Virus record (IMG/VR): IMGVR_UViG_3300027896_000280
Span: 1-20,454 of that record
Direction: 5' to 3' (one strand)
DNA from: a virus
Length of the DNA: 20,454 bases
Shown here: positions 1 through 6,963 of the stretch, piece by piece
Layout of the letters: every line of letters starts with the position of its first letter
Position numbering within the stretch: the first letter of the stretch is position 1
Program-made: the position numbers and the translations under genes
Notes under the pieces: generated by a model
What the model was told of the DNA's origin: nothing
Database searches by the model: none
What the model saw: only the letters and a program-made list of their open reading frames with translations

Positions 1-1295
1 CATTCTACCGGCAAATGTATCTCACCGATATGCTTTCCGGTCATCAAAAAAGTTTTGAAGCCTATAATCACAATCCCCTGGCCCATAGAGTTTTAGATAT
101 TATCCGGCAGTATGCAATAGCCCGTGGATTTAAAACCCAGTCAAAAGATTCTAAAGCGGTTGACCGATGGAACGCTTTTGAAAAGAAATTTAATATCATT
201 GAAAAGATACGGAAATCATGGGCAACTGACTTCTTAATATTCGGTGAGTTTTTTCTTGACCGTGCCAAAGTATCAAGTATTGACCCATCTACCATTTGGG
301 AAATTATAACCAATCCCGAAGATATTGATGAGGTGTTCTATTATTACCAATCTTTTCCAACGGCTTTTCAAATGTTCACTGGCTTTGATGTTAAAGGTGT
401 GCCAGGTTCAAAAGAAGTGCCCTCTATTGAATACATAATCCGGCAAATACCTTATGACCGCATTTACCATTTAAAAAGTAATGGTGCATCAGCCGAGAAA
501 AGGGGACGGCCTCGTATTTATCCCATATTAGCATGGCTTAAACGATTCAAGGATTATTGGAACGCCGAGATGGTTAAATGCTGGGTGCAAGCCAGCTATG
601 CCTATGATATATCCGTAAAGGGTTCGGATTCAGATGTAGCTATAATAGCGGGGAGTGATGATGTTAAAAAGGTTCCGGCTATCGGTTCATCATTCGTGCA
701 TAACGAGGCTGTAACCCGAAATATATTACAACCCACAGGTAGCACATCTTCTGGGAAATTATACCTATCCGATGAATTGCTTGCAATCATATCTGCTTGT
801 GTCGGAGTGCCTAAAGAGTTTTTAAATACCACTATGTCAGGTGGAGGTTCCCGTGCTACTGCCCTTGTATCTTCCGAACCGTTTACTAAAGTGATAGAAG
901 AAACACAAGGCGATATTACAAATCTATTACACGAATTGGCTGTTATAGCATGGGAACAAGAGGGATTGGAATATAACAATGAACTAGAGTTTGTTTTCCC
1001 CTCGCTTATTAAGGATACGACCAAAGAAACACTAGCGAATATTTCAACTGCCGAAGTGAATAAATACATAAGTCATAAGCGGGCCTCTACTATGGTTGCC
1101 GCAGAACTTGATATAACCATTTACGATTATGATGAGGAAATGCAAGTAATAAAAGATGAGCAAGAATTAGCTTTGGGTGATACTACCCAGGCCCCTGAAA
1201 GCCGTTTTGGTAGTAATATAGATTTTACAAGCGGAAAGGATGAATTACATGGACAAGGCAAAGTTGATTTAAAGAAACAATTAAGCACATTGTGA
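1..1295 (+). CDS. Portal protein, 5' end cut by the window edge
   Basis: The reading frame is open to the left edge (Phe-Tyr-Arg-Gln precede the first ATG at 15), so the gene begins upstream and the ATG at 15 is probably internal. The visible part is about 430 residues. Portal proteins form the dodecameric ring at one capsid vertex through which DNA is packaged and the tail attaches. Supporting features are an N-terminal segment with the pattern NPLAHRVLDIIRQYAIARGF, a following FGEFFLDRAKV strand, the RGRPRIYPILAWLKRFKDYW helix typical of the portal stem region, and a C-terminal acidic tail. A MuF-type minor head protein lies two genes downstream, as is usual. Terminase genes would be expected just outside the window. 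The family call rests on pattern and context, not on an alignment. Confidence 0.85.
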   Translation, partial: FYRQMYLTDMLSGHQKSFEAYNHNPLAHRVLDIIRQYAIARGFKTQSKDSKAVDRWNAFEKKFNIIEKIRKSWATDFLIFGEFFLDRAKVSSIDPSTIWEIITNPEDIDEVFYYYQSFPTAFQMFTGFDVKGVPGSKEVPSIEYIIRQIPYDRIYHLKSNGASAEKRGRPRIYPILAWLKRFKDYWNAEMVKCWVQASYAYDISVKGSDSDVAIIAGSDDVKKVPAIGSSFVHNEAVTRNILQPTGSTSSGKLYLSDELLAIISACVGVPKEFLNTTMSGGGSRATALVSSEPFTKVIEETQGDITNLLHELAVIAWEQEGLEYNNELEFVFPSLIKDTTKETLANISTAEVNKYISHKRASTMVAAELDITIYDYDEEMQVIKDEQELALGDTTQAPESRFGSNIDFTSGKDELHGQGKVDLKKQLSTL

Positions 1296-1315
1296 AAATA
1301 TAATAAAGGGGAATT

Positions 1316-1540
1316 ATGAAAGCACATGAAAGTTGGTTAATAACTATTGCAATACTTTCACTTGGATATCTAATTCATGATATTGATGTGAGAATAAAAA
1401 AATTAGAAAAATATCCACAAGAAAATGTAGCATATGTTTTTGTTTGTAAAAATATGCCACAACATGGACAATTAAATTGGCAAGAATGGTTAAAGAAAAA
1501 AGGAAATTGTGAAATGGGCTCTGTAAGTTCAAAACAATAA
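1316..1540 (+). CDS. Small membrane-anchored protein inserted between head genes
   Basis: This is a 74-residue protein starting at ATG 1316 behind an AAAGGGG ribosome site. Residues about 7-21 (WLITIAILSLGYLIH) form one hydrophobic segment, followed by a charged helix and a polar tail with two cysteines. I do not recognise the family. A membrane peptide has no obvious role in head assembly. The gene is also AT-rich: 13 G/C in the 60 bases at 1381-1440, against 32 in the 60 bases at 1741-1800 in the next gene. Both points suggest a moron-like insertion between portal and MuF genes, which are normally adjacent. A role in superinfection exclusion or another host-envelope effect is conceivable but is pure inference. 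Confidence 0.7.
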   Translation: MKAHESWLITIAILSLGYLIHDIDVRIKKLEKYPQENVAYVFVCKNMPQHGQLNWQEWLKKKGNCEMGSVSSKQ

Positions 1541-1543
1541 TAA

Positions 1544-2539
1544 ATGAAATTTAAGAAAGCTCCAACACAAGACAAGGTTCTAGCCGAACTTGAAAAGGCC
1601 ATCCGACTCGCAATGCGAAGATTGGAAAATAAGTCAATGTCGGGGCTTTCTAATTTATGGAAAGAATATAGCCGTAAGTTGAAAGGCGAATTAATAATGG
1701 AGTATAAATCCCTTGTGCCACAGGGCCGATGGAGTCTTGATATAGCCAAGCGGTCGGGCCTGCTTTTCCGAATGGAACGGATTGTATATCGGCACATGGC
1801 AGACTTTAATGCTCTAGCTTTATCGTTTATGAAATCAGAATTACGGAAGCATTATGAGCATGAGTATTACACGGCGGCTTATATGCTTGATGTAACGACC
1901 CCACCGAATATCCATGTTAAATTAAGGCCACAAATGCGTGAGGCCAATATCCGCTTTGCCGCAGGTGCAGGATCTTGGACAGCTTGGCATGAACGGATGT
2001 CCACATGGACAACTGCATGGGAATCGGCTTTAAGGGCGAATATACTGCTTAATGCGGTTAATAATGGAACCGCTGATGATGTAGTTTCCGAAGTTGACGC
2101 TACCCGTATTGGAACACCTGCTGTTACTTTTTGGGATGCTGTAAGCCGATTATTCTTAACCACTATTTTACAAACTCAATCCGAAGCACGGGCAGATATG
2201 TCAGAATTAAATAGCGAATTAATACAAGATGAAATATGGCAGACAATGGAAGATGAACGGGTATGTGATGAATGCGACCCTTTGAATGGGCTTACAAGGG
2301 AAGAAACCGAAGATGAAGAACCGCCACTTCATCCGCGCTGTCGGTGCTTCTACCGGATAATGCCTCGCCAATGGATTGATATGGCAGATAGAGAATTGGC
2401 TCATGCAATGGATGTAGCAGGTGTAGTGCCGGATGGTATGTATATGCGTGACCCCGAAACAGGGGATATAAAAGGCGTAGCAATAGTATCGTTCAATAAA
2501 TGGGCCGATGATAAAATAATTGCTTTGGGAACAAAATAA
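1544..2539 (+). CDS. Minor head morphogenesis protein, Mu gpF / SPP1 gp7-like
   Basis: This 331-residue protein belongs to the MuF type, a minor capsid component that binds the portal and is packaged in the head. The diagnostic C-terminal signature is visible: Cys241-x2-Cys244 (VCDECDPLNG), an acidic linker, then PPLHPRCRC with His263, Cys266 and Cys268. This is the CxxC...HPxCRC metal-binding-like motif of the family. The N-terminal 200 residues are mostly helical. It starts at ATG 1544, three bases after the previous stop, with no good Shine-Dalgarno sequence, so it may depend on translational coupling. No extra toxin-like C-terminal domain is present; the protein ends about 60 residues after the motif. 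Confidence 0.88.
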   Translation: MKFKKAPTQDKVLAELEKAIRLAMRRLENKSMSGLSNLWKEYSRKLKGELIMEYKSLVPQGRWSLDIAKRSGLLFRMERIVYRHMADFNALALSFMKSELRKHYEHEYYTAAYMLDVTTPPNIHVKLRPQMREANIRFAAGAGSWTAWHERMSTWTTAWESALRANILLNAVNNGTADDVVSEVDATRIGTPAVTFWDAVSRLFLTTILQTQSEARADMSELNSELIQDEIWQTMEDERVCDECDPLNGLTREETEDEEPPLHPRCRCFYRIMPRQWIDMADRELAHAMDVAGVVPDGMYMRDPETGDIKGVAIVSFNKWADDKIIALGTK

Positions 2540-2549
2540 AAGGGGAATT

Positions 2550-3026
2550 ATGACCGAAACAATGAAATCCGCACAGACCGCACTTAATGATATTGCGCCT
2601 ACGCTTTTAGAAGATTTGAATGATAATCCCCCTACTGGAGCTTTCTGCTTATCTGTAATGGCACAGACCGCCTTACGCGCTTATCGGTTAGGCCGTAGAA
2701 TACAAGGCATACACTTTTCACCATTAGAGAATAAAGGAGATTTGATAAACTTCACCGCAACTTATGGGACAGTAGAAGGCATATCTTTTAATCCCTCTGC
2801 CATTCAAAATGATTGTGTTCAATACTTTGGGCGAAAAAATGCGGGTATATCTGCCGCGCTTAAAGTTAATCCTGAATATGCGAAGCTATTTACAAACATT
2901 GTAGAGGCTGTAAAATCATTTGCCAGAACTAAAGGCAAGTCATACACATCTTGCTATATAGATGAGGGGCGCATGACCTTTCAAGATATTTTTATCTTTA
3001 AAATAAAAGCCGGAGTTCAAGAATGA
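2550..3026 (+). CDS. Hypothetical protein in the head gene cluster
   Basis: This is a 158-residue protein I do not recognise. I chose ATG 2550 because AGGGG lies just upstream (2541-2545). The same frame is open ten codons further left, overlapping the MuF gene, but no ribosome site supports that start. The N-terminal third is helical (MKSAQTALNDIAPTLLEDL). The rest alternates beta-like stretches with three cysteines (in AFCLS, NDCVQ and TSCYI). No signal peptide or membrane segment is seen. It ends in an ATGA overlap with the next small gene, so the two are probably translationally coupled. Its place between MuF and protease suggests an accessory head protein, without direct evidence. Confidence 0.7.
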   Translation: MTETMKSAQTALNDIAPTLLEDLNDNPPTGAFCLSVMAQTALRAYRLGRRIQGIHFSPLENKGDLINFTATYGTVEGISFNPSAIQNDCVQYFGRKNAGISAALKVNPEYAKLFTNIVEAVKSFARTKGKSYTSCYIDEGRMTFQDIFIFKIKAGVQE

Positions 3027-3187
3027 TAACAGAGGATTTAACAAAAGACCAGAATCTTTGTTTACGGGTATTTAATGAATTAGTTTCAAAGGGGCATGGT
3101 GAATTGCTTGTAGTGATACGCGATGGAAAGATTGTTAAAATTCAGAAAATTGAAAAGATAGATTTACAAAAAAGATTACTTGATTAA
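3023..3187 (+). CDS. YezD/DUF2292-like small protein
   Basis: This 54-residue protein starts at ATG 3023, overlapping the previous stop as ATGA. The second half, GELLVVIRDGKIVKIQKIEK followed by Ile-Asp-Leu, follows the pattern I know from the short bacterial YezD family (DUF2292): a G-x-V/L-x-V-x-x-x-D-G-K-V/I-V-x-I-x-K-x-E-K core making two beta strands. The biochemical role of that family is not known to me. In bacteria such genes often occur near sulfur or iron metabolism; here it sits in a phage head operon. It is the last gene before a promoter and leader that begin the protease-capsid unit. Confidence 0.65.
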   Translation: MITEDLTKDQNLCLRVFNELVSKGHGELLVVIRDGKIVKIQKIEKIDLQKRLLD

Positions 3188-3195
3188 AATAGGGC

Positions 3196-3224
3196 TTTAC
3201 TTTTAGCAAAAAATATATTATACT
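3196..3224 (+). promoter_or_regulatory. Sigma70-type promoter for the protease-capsid unit
   Basis: A -35 box TTTACT (3196-3201) and a -10 box TATACT (3219-3224) are separated by exactly 17 bases, close to consensus. It sits in an approximately 105-bp gap, the longest non-coding stretch of the window, just upstream of the protease-scaffold gene. Initiation would fall near 3231, giving a leader of about 60 bases. A perfect inverted repeat, TTAGCAA (3203-3209) and TTGCTAA (3228-3234), brackets the -10 box and could be an operator. Confidence 0.6.
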
Positions 3225-3280
3225 AAATTGCTAATTTTTTGGTTAAACCAGCATAACCCCATAAAGGCGTGTTGGACACG
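3203..3280 (+). repeat. Three short inverted repeats in promoter and leader
   Basis: Read directly: TTAGCAA (3203-3209) / TTGCTAA (3228-3234); TGGTT (3240-3244) / AACCA (3246-3250); and CGTGT (3268-3272) / ACACG (3276-3280) with a TGG loop. The last forms a small hairpin directly before the GGAG ribosome site at 3280-3283. The first could be a repressor or activator site. The others lie in the transcribed leader and could modulate translation or RNA stability. Function is inferred. Confidence 0.4.
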
Positions 3281-3292
3281 GAGAAAAATATC

Positions 3293-4786
3293 GTGTTACA
3301 ATATACCTTTTGCACCAAAGAAGTTGCCACCTCTGTTCAAACCTTGATATTTTCCAAAGATAAGTTCACGCCCAAGACTGCAAAGAAATGGGCCAAGAAT
3401 CATAATTACAAATTTGGTGATGTAGATATCACCGCAGATAGTATTCGCCTGCGCCAGCAAGAGCCAGGGGAAATGAAAGGCTTTCGGACTATTGATATCC
3501 GTCCTGGCGTTCAAGCAGTTATTGGCAAACCCAAAGAATCAAATATATCCAAACCCCTTTTAAATATGCGCGAGGCCATAATCCCCACTACCCATATAGG
3601 CCGAAGTGTTGATGTTATTTTACTTGAAGAAGGTCTAGGCAATAAAGTAAACATGAATTATTACGGGCCGGAATGTTTAGAATCTGCGCCCGCTGTTTTT
3701 AATAATAAACCTGCTTTCCTTGACCATGCTTCCGCTTTTGATAACGCCACCCGCCCCGAAAGGTCTGTAAAAGATAAGGCCGGATATTATACCAATGTCC
3801 GTATTGAATCTCTACCGAATGGACATAAGGCTTTACTTGCCAAAATAACCTTTGACGAAAGCGAAGCTGGTTGTGAGGGATTAAAGAAAGCCATTGCCGC
3901 TATAAAGTTTAAAGGCGATAATCCCTCTGCCACCAACGAATATGTAGGACTTTCAATAAATGCGCAAGGTGAAACCGAAAAGCGCACTATGAAAATAGAT
4001 GGTAAAGATACCGAAGTAAATTATGTTCTTAAATTTGTAGAGGATGCACATACAAGCGTTGATATAGTAACCGTCCCCGCAAGGGGAGGTAAATTTGTCG
4101 CCCTTTTGGAAAGTATTTCGGGGCGCAAAGAAATAAAAACACAGGAGGCGAAAAGTATGTTAAAAAGCTTCAAAAAGCTGATAAGTCAGCTCAAAGAAGC
4201 CGCCGAAGTCAAAACCCCCGAAGAACTCAAAACAAAGATGGGCGCGATTCTGACCGAAGCGGAAGGACTTGAAGATGAAATAAAGAAAGAGGACGAAGCG
4301 GATGAAACGGATGAAGATGAAGTAATCCCTGCCGCTGACCATAAAGCCCTCAAAGATAAATACGAAGCCCTTGCCAAAAAGCATGAAGATATCGGCGCAA
4401 TGATAAAGGGTTTACACAAAGCCCTGCATGATGAGCCAGCCGATGAAGAAGAAGGCGAGGAAGATGAGGCTAAAAAGAAAGAGGAAGAAACCAAGAAAAA
4501 AGAAGATGAAGCTAAAAAGAAAGAAGAATTGATAGCTTCCGAGGAAGCAGATAAATCAGTTCGCCTTGTTGACTTCCTGCTTAAAGAGGCTGGTATTCCT
4601 GCTGATTTGATAGAGGATAAAAAGGCTCTTTCTAAAAAGAATATCAAGGCAATAGAAGCCGAGATAGCCCGCCAGCAGAAAATAATGAAGCTGGCAACCG
4701 ATACAGCTGCCAAGACCATAGAGAGTGAAAAAAGCAAAACTGCTGATAACTCATCTGCGTTTGGCGACTTACAAAAGAAGTTTTAA
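3293..4786 (+). CDS. Prohead protease with C-terminal scaffold domain
   Basis: This protein has 497 residues if it starts at GTG 3293, nine bases after GGAG. An in-frame GTG at 3269 has poor spacing. Residues 17-60 resemble the XkdF-like N-terminal segment of phage protease/scaffold proteins (FSKDKFTPKTAKKWAKNHNY). Residues about 90-275 look like a capsid maturation protease: His145 in FLDHASAF and Ser221 in YVGLSINAQGE, then DIVTVPARGGKF, match the His...Ser...VPA layout of phage prohead proteases. His145 and Ser221 as catalytic residues are inferred. From about residue 289 the protein is a charged Lys/Glu-rich coiled coil of scaffold type. The protease would cut scaffold and capsid subunits during head maturation. 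Decoration and capsid genes follow directly. A nested scaffold start lies at 4157. Confidence 0.8.
   Translation: MLQYTFCTKEVATSVQTLIFSKDKFTPKTAKKWAKNHNYKFGDVDITADSIRLRQQEPGEMKGFRTIDIRPGVQAVIGKPKESNISKPLLNMREAIIPTTHIGRSVDVILLEEGLGNKVNMNYYGPECLESAPAVFNNKPAFLDHASAFDNATRPERSVKDKAGYYTNVRIESLPNGHKALLAKITFDESEAGCEGLKKAIAAIKFKGDNPSATNEYVGLSINAQGETEKRTMKIDGKDTEVNYVLKFVEDAHTSVDIVTVPARGGKFVALLESISGRKEIKTQEAKSMLKSFKKLISQLKEAAEVKTPEELKTKMGAILTEAEGLEDEIKKEDEADETDEDEVIPAADHKALKDKYEALAKKHEDIGAMIKGLHKALHDEPADEEEGEEDEAKKKEEETKKKEDEAKKKEELIASEEADKSVRLVDFLLKEAGIPADLIEDKKALSKKNIKAIEAEIARQQKIMKLATDTAAKTIESEKSKTADNSSAFGDLQKKF
4143..4148 (+). promoter_or_regulatory. Internal Shine-Dalgarno for the nested scaffold start
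   Basis: A perfect AGGAGG, the strongest ribosome site I find in the window, lies inside the protease gene, eight bases before an in-frame ATG at 4157. Its placement at the protease/scaffold domain boundary argues that it is functional. Confidence 0.7.
4157..4786 (+). CDS. Nested scaffold protein from an internal in-frame start
   Basis: ATG 4157 is in frame with the protease gene (its Met289) and would give a 209-residue protein sharing the same stop. The sequence is an almost continuous charged helix: an N-terminal helix (MLKSFKKLISQLKEAAEV), a Glu/Asp-rich segment, and Lys-Glu repeats such as KKKEEETKKKEDEAKKKEEL. This is the composition of phage capsid scaffolds, which fill the procapsid and are then removed. 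The arrangement matches lambda C/Nu3 and similar protease-scaffold pairs, where an internal start yields extra scaffold relative to protease. That ratio is family knowledge; here the evidence is the AGGAGG, its spacing and the domain boundary. Confidence 0.68.
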   Translation: MLKSFKKLISQLKEAAEVKTPEELKTKMGAILTEAEGLEDEIKKEDEADETDEDEVIPAADHKALKDKYEALAKKHEDIGAMIKGLHKALHDEPADEEEGEEDEAKKKEEETKKKEDEAKKKEELIASEEADKSVRLVDFLLKEAGIPADLIEDKKALSKKNIKAIEAEIARQQKIMKLATDTAAKTIESEKSKTADNSSAFGDLQKKF

Positions 4787-4805
4787 TTAAAGGAGAAACA
4801 AAACA

Positions 4806-5267
4806 ATGGCAACCACTTCTGGAAATAATATAGTGAAACCTGGGAGGGTATTAGAAGCCCCTCGGACGGCTGGTGTTGACTTTAATCAGGGCGACCTGGT
4901 GTATAGCAATTCTGGCGTAACTACGGCGGCGGCAAGCGATGCGAACTGCCAATATCTTATTGGCGTTGCGCGTGTAGCTTCTCCGTTTGACCCAACACCT
5001 TATGGCACGGCGGTTTATCCCGCTTATGCAGAGGTTGACTTCGGTGGTATTTACGCATTTAAAACCACGGTTGGAGAAACTTTTGAACATGGGATTCCGG
5101 TTTATATCGGAGCCGATGCACAGACTGTTACCTCAACTGCTGGCGCAAATGTATATCCCGTGGGTAAAATAGATAATCCTTCGGGCGTAAATATAACCGG
5201 CGCGGCTGGTGTGATGGTTAATATCCGAATATATAACCGAACTATAACCGGCGCGGCTATTATATAA
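4806..5267 (+). CDS. Probable head decoration protein
   Basis: This 153-residue, Gly/Ala/Thr/Val-rich beta protein starts at ATG 4806 behind AAAGGAG. It sits directly between the scaffold and the major capsid gene, the usual place for a head decoration or stabilisation protein (lambda D position; DUF2190-like beta proteins). Patterns such as FNQGDLVYSNSGVTTAAA, YLIGVARVAS and HGIPVYIGADAQTVTSTAG resemble the DUF2190-type fold, in which a polypeptide describes property-like beta hairpins. No cleavage site or membrane segment is seen. A 16-bp direct repeat (5192-5207 and 5243-5258) encodes two ITGAA segments near the C-terminus. The call relies on context and composition. Confidence 0.68.
   Translation: MATTSGNNIVKPGRVLEAPRTAGVDFNQGDLVYSNSGVTTAAASDANCQYLIGVARVASPFDPTPYGTAVYPAYAEVDFGGIYAFKTTVGETFEHGIPVYIGADAQTVTSTAGANVYPVGKIDNPSGVNITGAAGVMVNIRIYNRTITGAAII
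5192..5258 (+). repeat. 16-bp direct repeat in the decoration gene
   Basis: TATAACCGGCGCGGCT occurs at 5192-5207 and again at 5243-5258. The copies are 51 bases apart, so both encode Ile-Thr-Gly-Ala-Ala in the same frame. A shorter related TATAACCG lies between them. This suggests a small in-frame duplication. Confidence 0.7.
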
Positions 5268-5289
5268 AGGAATCAAAAGGAGAAATGAA

Positions 5290-6492
5290 ATGAAATTCAA
5301 CCAGATAAAAGCAACCTCGGTTTCCGAGTTTATAAACAAGGAAAACCAGGCTATAATGGCGGCTTTTAGCGAAGCCTCCATTGAAAAGGCTTACGCAGAA
5401 ACCCAGAAACGCTGGGGCGTAAATCTTACAGAAACTGATAAGGACGGAACGCCGAAGTATCATTTTGATAGCCCGTTCTTCTCATGGAAATCCTTTCGGG
5501 AAGGTGCGTATAAAGTGGCCGAAAACCTGAAAGAAGCCAATAGTGAAACTGCCTTTGGGCAGCTTCTGCGAGCCGGTATCAATAACATAGCTAACAACTG
5601 GTATGTTCTTGCCCCGACTGTGCATGAAAAAATCTGCTCAATGGCTGTTAGCAATAAGGCCATAGAACTTTATGCCCCGCTTCATCGCGGCGAAGTTCCG
5701 AAGCAGATAGAAAAAGGCGAAGTTTATCCTGAAACCAAAGTGCTAGGAGTTGACCGTCAAATTCTCAATAAGAAATTCGGAATGATTTTCTCTGTTGAGA
5801 AAGAGATGATTGACGATGACCAGACCGGCCAGATAATGCAGAGGGCCAGAGATGGTGGCGAGAACATGAAGCTGATTGAATCGGCTTATGCCGCGGCCCG
5901 CTTTATAGGAACCGCAAGTTCCTATGCCGGACAGACTATCTCTGCTTCTAGCTTATCAACTATATGGTCAACGACACTTCCTGCTGGTTCAGGCACGACC
6001 GCTAATGCGATAAGCTATGCGGCCTTTGCTGAAACCAAAGTGCAAGCCCTTGATATCCTTCTTATGGATATGCTTGACCTGTCTGGAAATAAGGTGCTTG
6101 TTCAGCCCGATACGCTATATGTGGGAACTTCGCTTAAATTCCCTGCGCTTCACCTGATGAATTCCTCATGGTATCCGTCAGCCGTTCCAATAAATATAGC
6201 CGGAACCGCTACTTCTACCAATGTGGGTCAGATGGGTGCATACAATGTTATGCAGGGCCTTTACAATGTGGTTGTAGACCGCTTTCTGCCTACGAAGGCT
6301 TATGCGGTTGGGCAATCAGGCCGTGGGCCAGTATTCCAGCGCAGAGAGCCGTTAAGTGTGATTCAGGAGAATCCGTCAAGCGGCCCTGCGTTCAGCCAGG
6401 ATATCTTCCGGTTCAAAACTTCTGCCCGATGGGAAGTAGACTGGATTGAATCTCCTCGCTTCTGGGCGATTGGGAACAACGGTAGTGTATAA
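5290..6492 (+). CDS. Major capsid protein (HK97-fold, Mu gpT-like)
   Basis: This 400-residue protein starts at ATG 5290 with AAAAGGAG upstream; the ATG at 5285 is in another frame and stops at once. Length, location after protease, scaffold and decoration protein, and a strong terminator behind it all fit the major capsid subunit. The segment ILNKKFGMIFSVEKEMIDDD resembles the Mu gpT-type stretch in which a strand is followed by an acidic N/D-D-D motif. It is followed by an Ala-rich helix (MKLIESAYAAARFIG) and a region with TLYVGTSLKFPALHLMNSS, as in P-loop and A-domain strands of such proteins. The N-terminus is not obviously a long delta domain, in line with a separate scaffold. Subunits would assemble into the icosahedral head. 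Confidence 0.85.
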   Translation: MKFNQIKATSVSEFINKENQAIMAAFSEASIEKAYAETQKRWGVNLTETDKDGTPKYHFDSPFFSWKSFREGAYKVAENLKEANSETAFGQLLRAGINNIANNWYVLAPTVHEKICSMAVSNKAIELYAPLHRGEVPKQIEKGEVYPETKVLGVDRQILNKKFGMIFSVEKEMIDDDQTGQIMQRARDGGENMKLIESAYAAARFIGTASSYAGQTISASSLSTIWSTTLPAGSGTTANAISYAAFAETKVQALDILLMDMLDLSGNKVLVQPDTLYVGTSLKFPALHLMNSSWYPSAVPINIAGTATSTNVGQMGAYNVMQGLYNVVVDRFLPTKAYAVGQSGRGPVFQRREPLSVIQENPSSGPAFSQDIFRFKTSARWEVDWIESPRFWAIGNNGSV

Positions 6493-6505
6493 TTGTTATC
6501 CTCCG

Positions 6506-6540
6506 AGGGGGGCAGGCAGGGAATTACCTGCCCCCCTTTT
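6506..6540 (+). terminator. Intrinsic terminator after the capsid gene
   Basis: An 11-bp perfect stem, AGGGGGGCAGG (6506-6516) with CCTGCCCCCCT (6527-6537), has a 10-base loop and runs into a short T tract (6537-6540). It begins 14 bases after the capsid stop. Together with the promoter at 3196-3224 it bounds a discrete head transcription unit. The T tract is short, so some read-through into the tail genes is likely. Confidence 0.85.
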
Positions 6541-6559
6541 AATATAAGGATTATTTCTA

Positions 6560-6961
6560 ATGAAAGTAAAAAATGTAACCCCGCAAAGGCACATAGATAA
6601 GGATTCATTTAATTATGAATCTGATGAGAATGAAAAGAATGGGAATGAACCCAAAAAAGACGCTATTACCGAAATGATTAAAAGCGTTCAAGATTTTACA
6701 GGGCCAGTGATTGCGAATTGGACAGATACATATTTGGAAGCCAATGAATACGGGAAAAGGAAAAAATTATATATTTCCCGTTATTTCATGGATTTAAAAC
6801 TTGCACTTGACACATTTTATACTGAAACCGAATACACACAAGGTTTTACCGATTTTAAAAGAAAAAATTTAAACGAACATGGAATCCGTTATATGGTTTT
6901 AACGCCGATAGTTTCATTCACACAATCATATACCGAGGCTATGTCGCAAAAGGTTAAATAA
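6560..6961 (+). CDS. Hypothetical protein after the capsid terminator
   Basis: This 133-residue protein starts at ATG 6560 with AAGGA (6546-6550) nine bases upstream. I do not recognise the family. The first 40 residues are charged and probably disordered. Residues 40-133 are helical and aromatic-rich (YGKRKKLYISRYFMDLKLAL). No signal peptide or membrane segment is seen. It is the first gene after the terminator and lies two bases before the connector gene, so a head-completion or capsid-tail joining role is plausible but not shown. Confidence 0.7.
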   Translation: MKVKNVTPQRHIDKDSFNYESDENEKNGNEPKKDAITEMIKSVQDFTGPVIANWTDTYLEANEYGKRKKLYISRYFMDLKLALDTFYTETEYTQGFTDFKRKNLNEHGIRYMVLTPIVSFTQSYTEAMSQKVK

Positions 6962-6963
6962 TT

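Noticed and set aside
3203-3240. TTAGCAA ... TTGCTAATTTTTT as an intrinsic terminator for the upstream genes
   Set aside because: The stem has only 7 pairs with two or three G/C and an 18-base loop. It overlaps a good promoter -10 box, so an operator reading is more likely.
3269-3271. GTG 3269 as the start of the protease gene
   Set aside because: It lies one or two bases after AAAGG, too close for initiation, and is inside a leader hairpin. GTG 3293 has GGAG at 9 bases.
4186-4737. A 183-codon open frame on the minus strand with Ser/Phe-rich product
   Set aside because: It is the complement of the Lys/Glu-rich scaffold coil (AAA/GAA codons read as TTT/TTC and similar), with no ribosome site and inside a well-supported gene.
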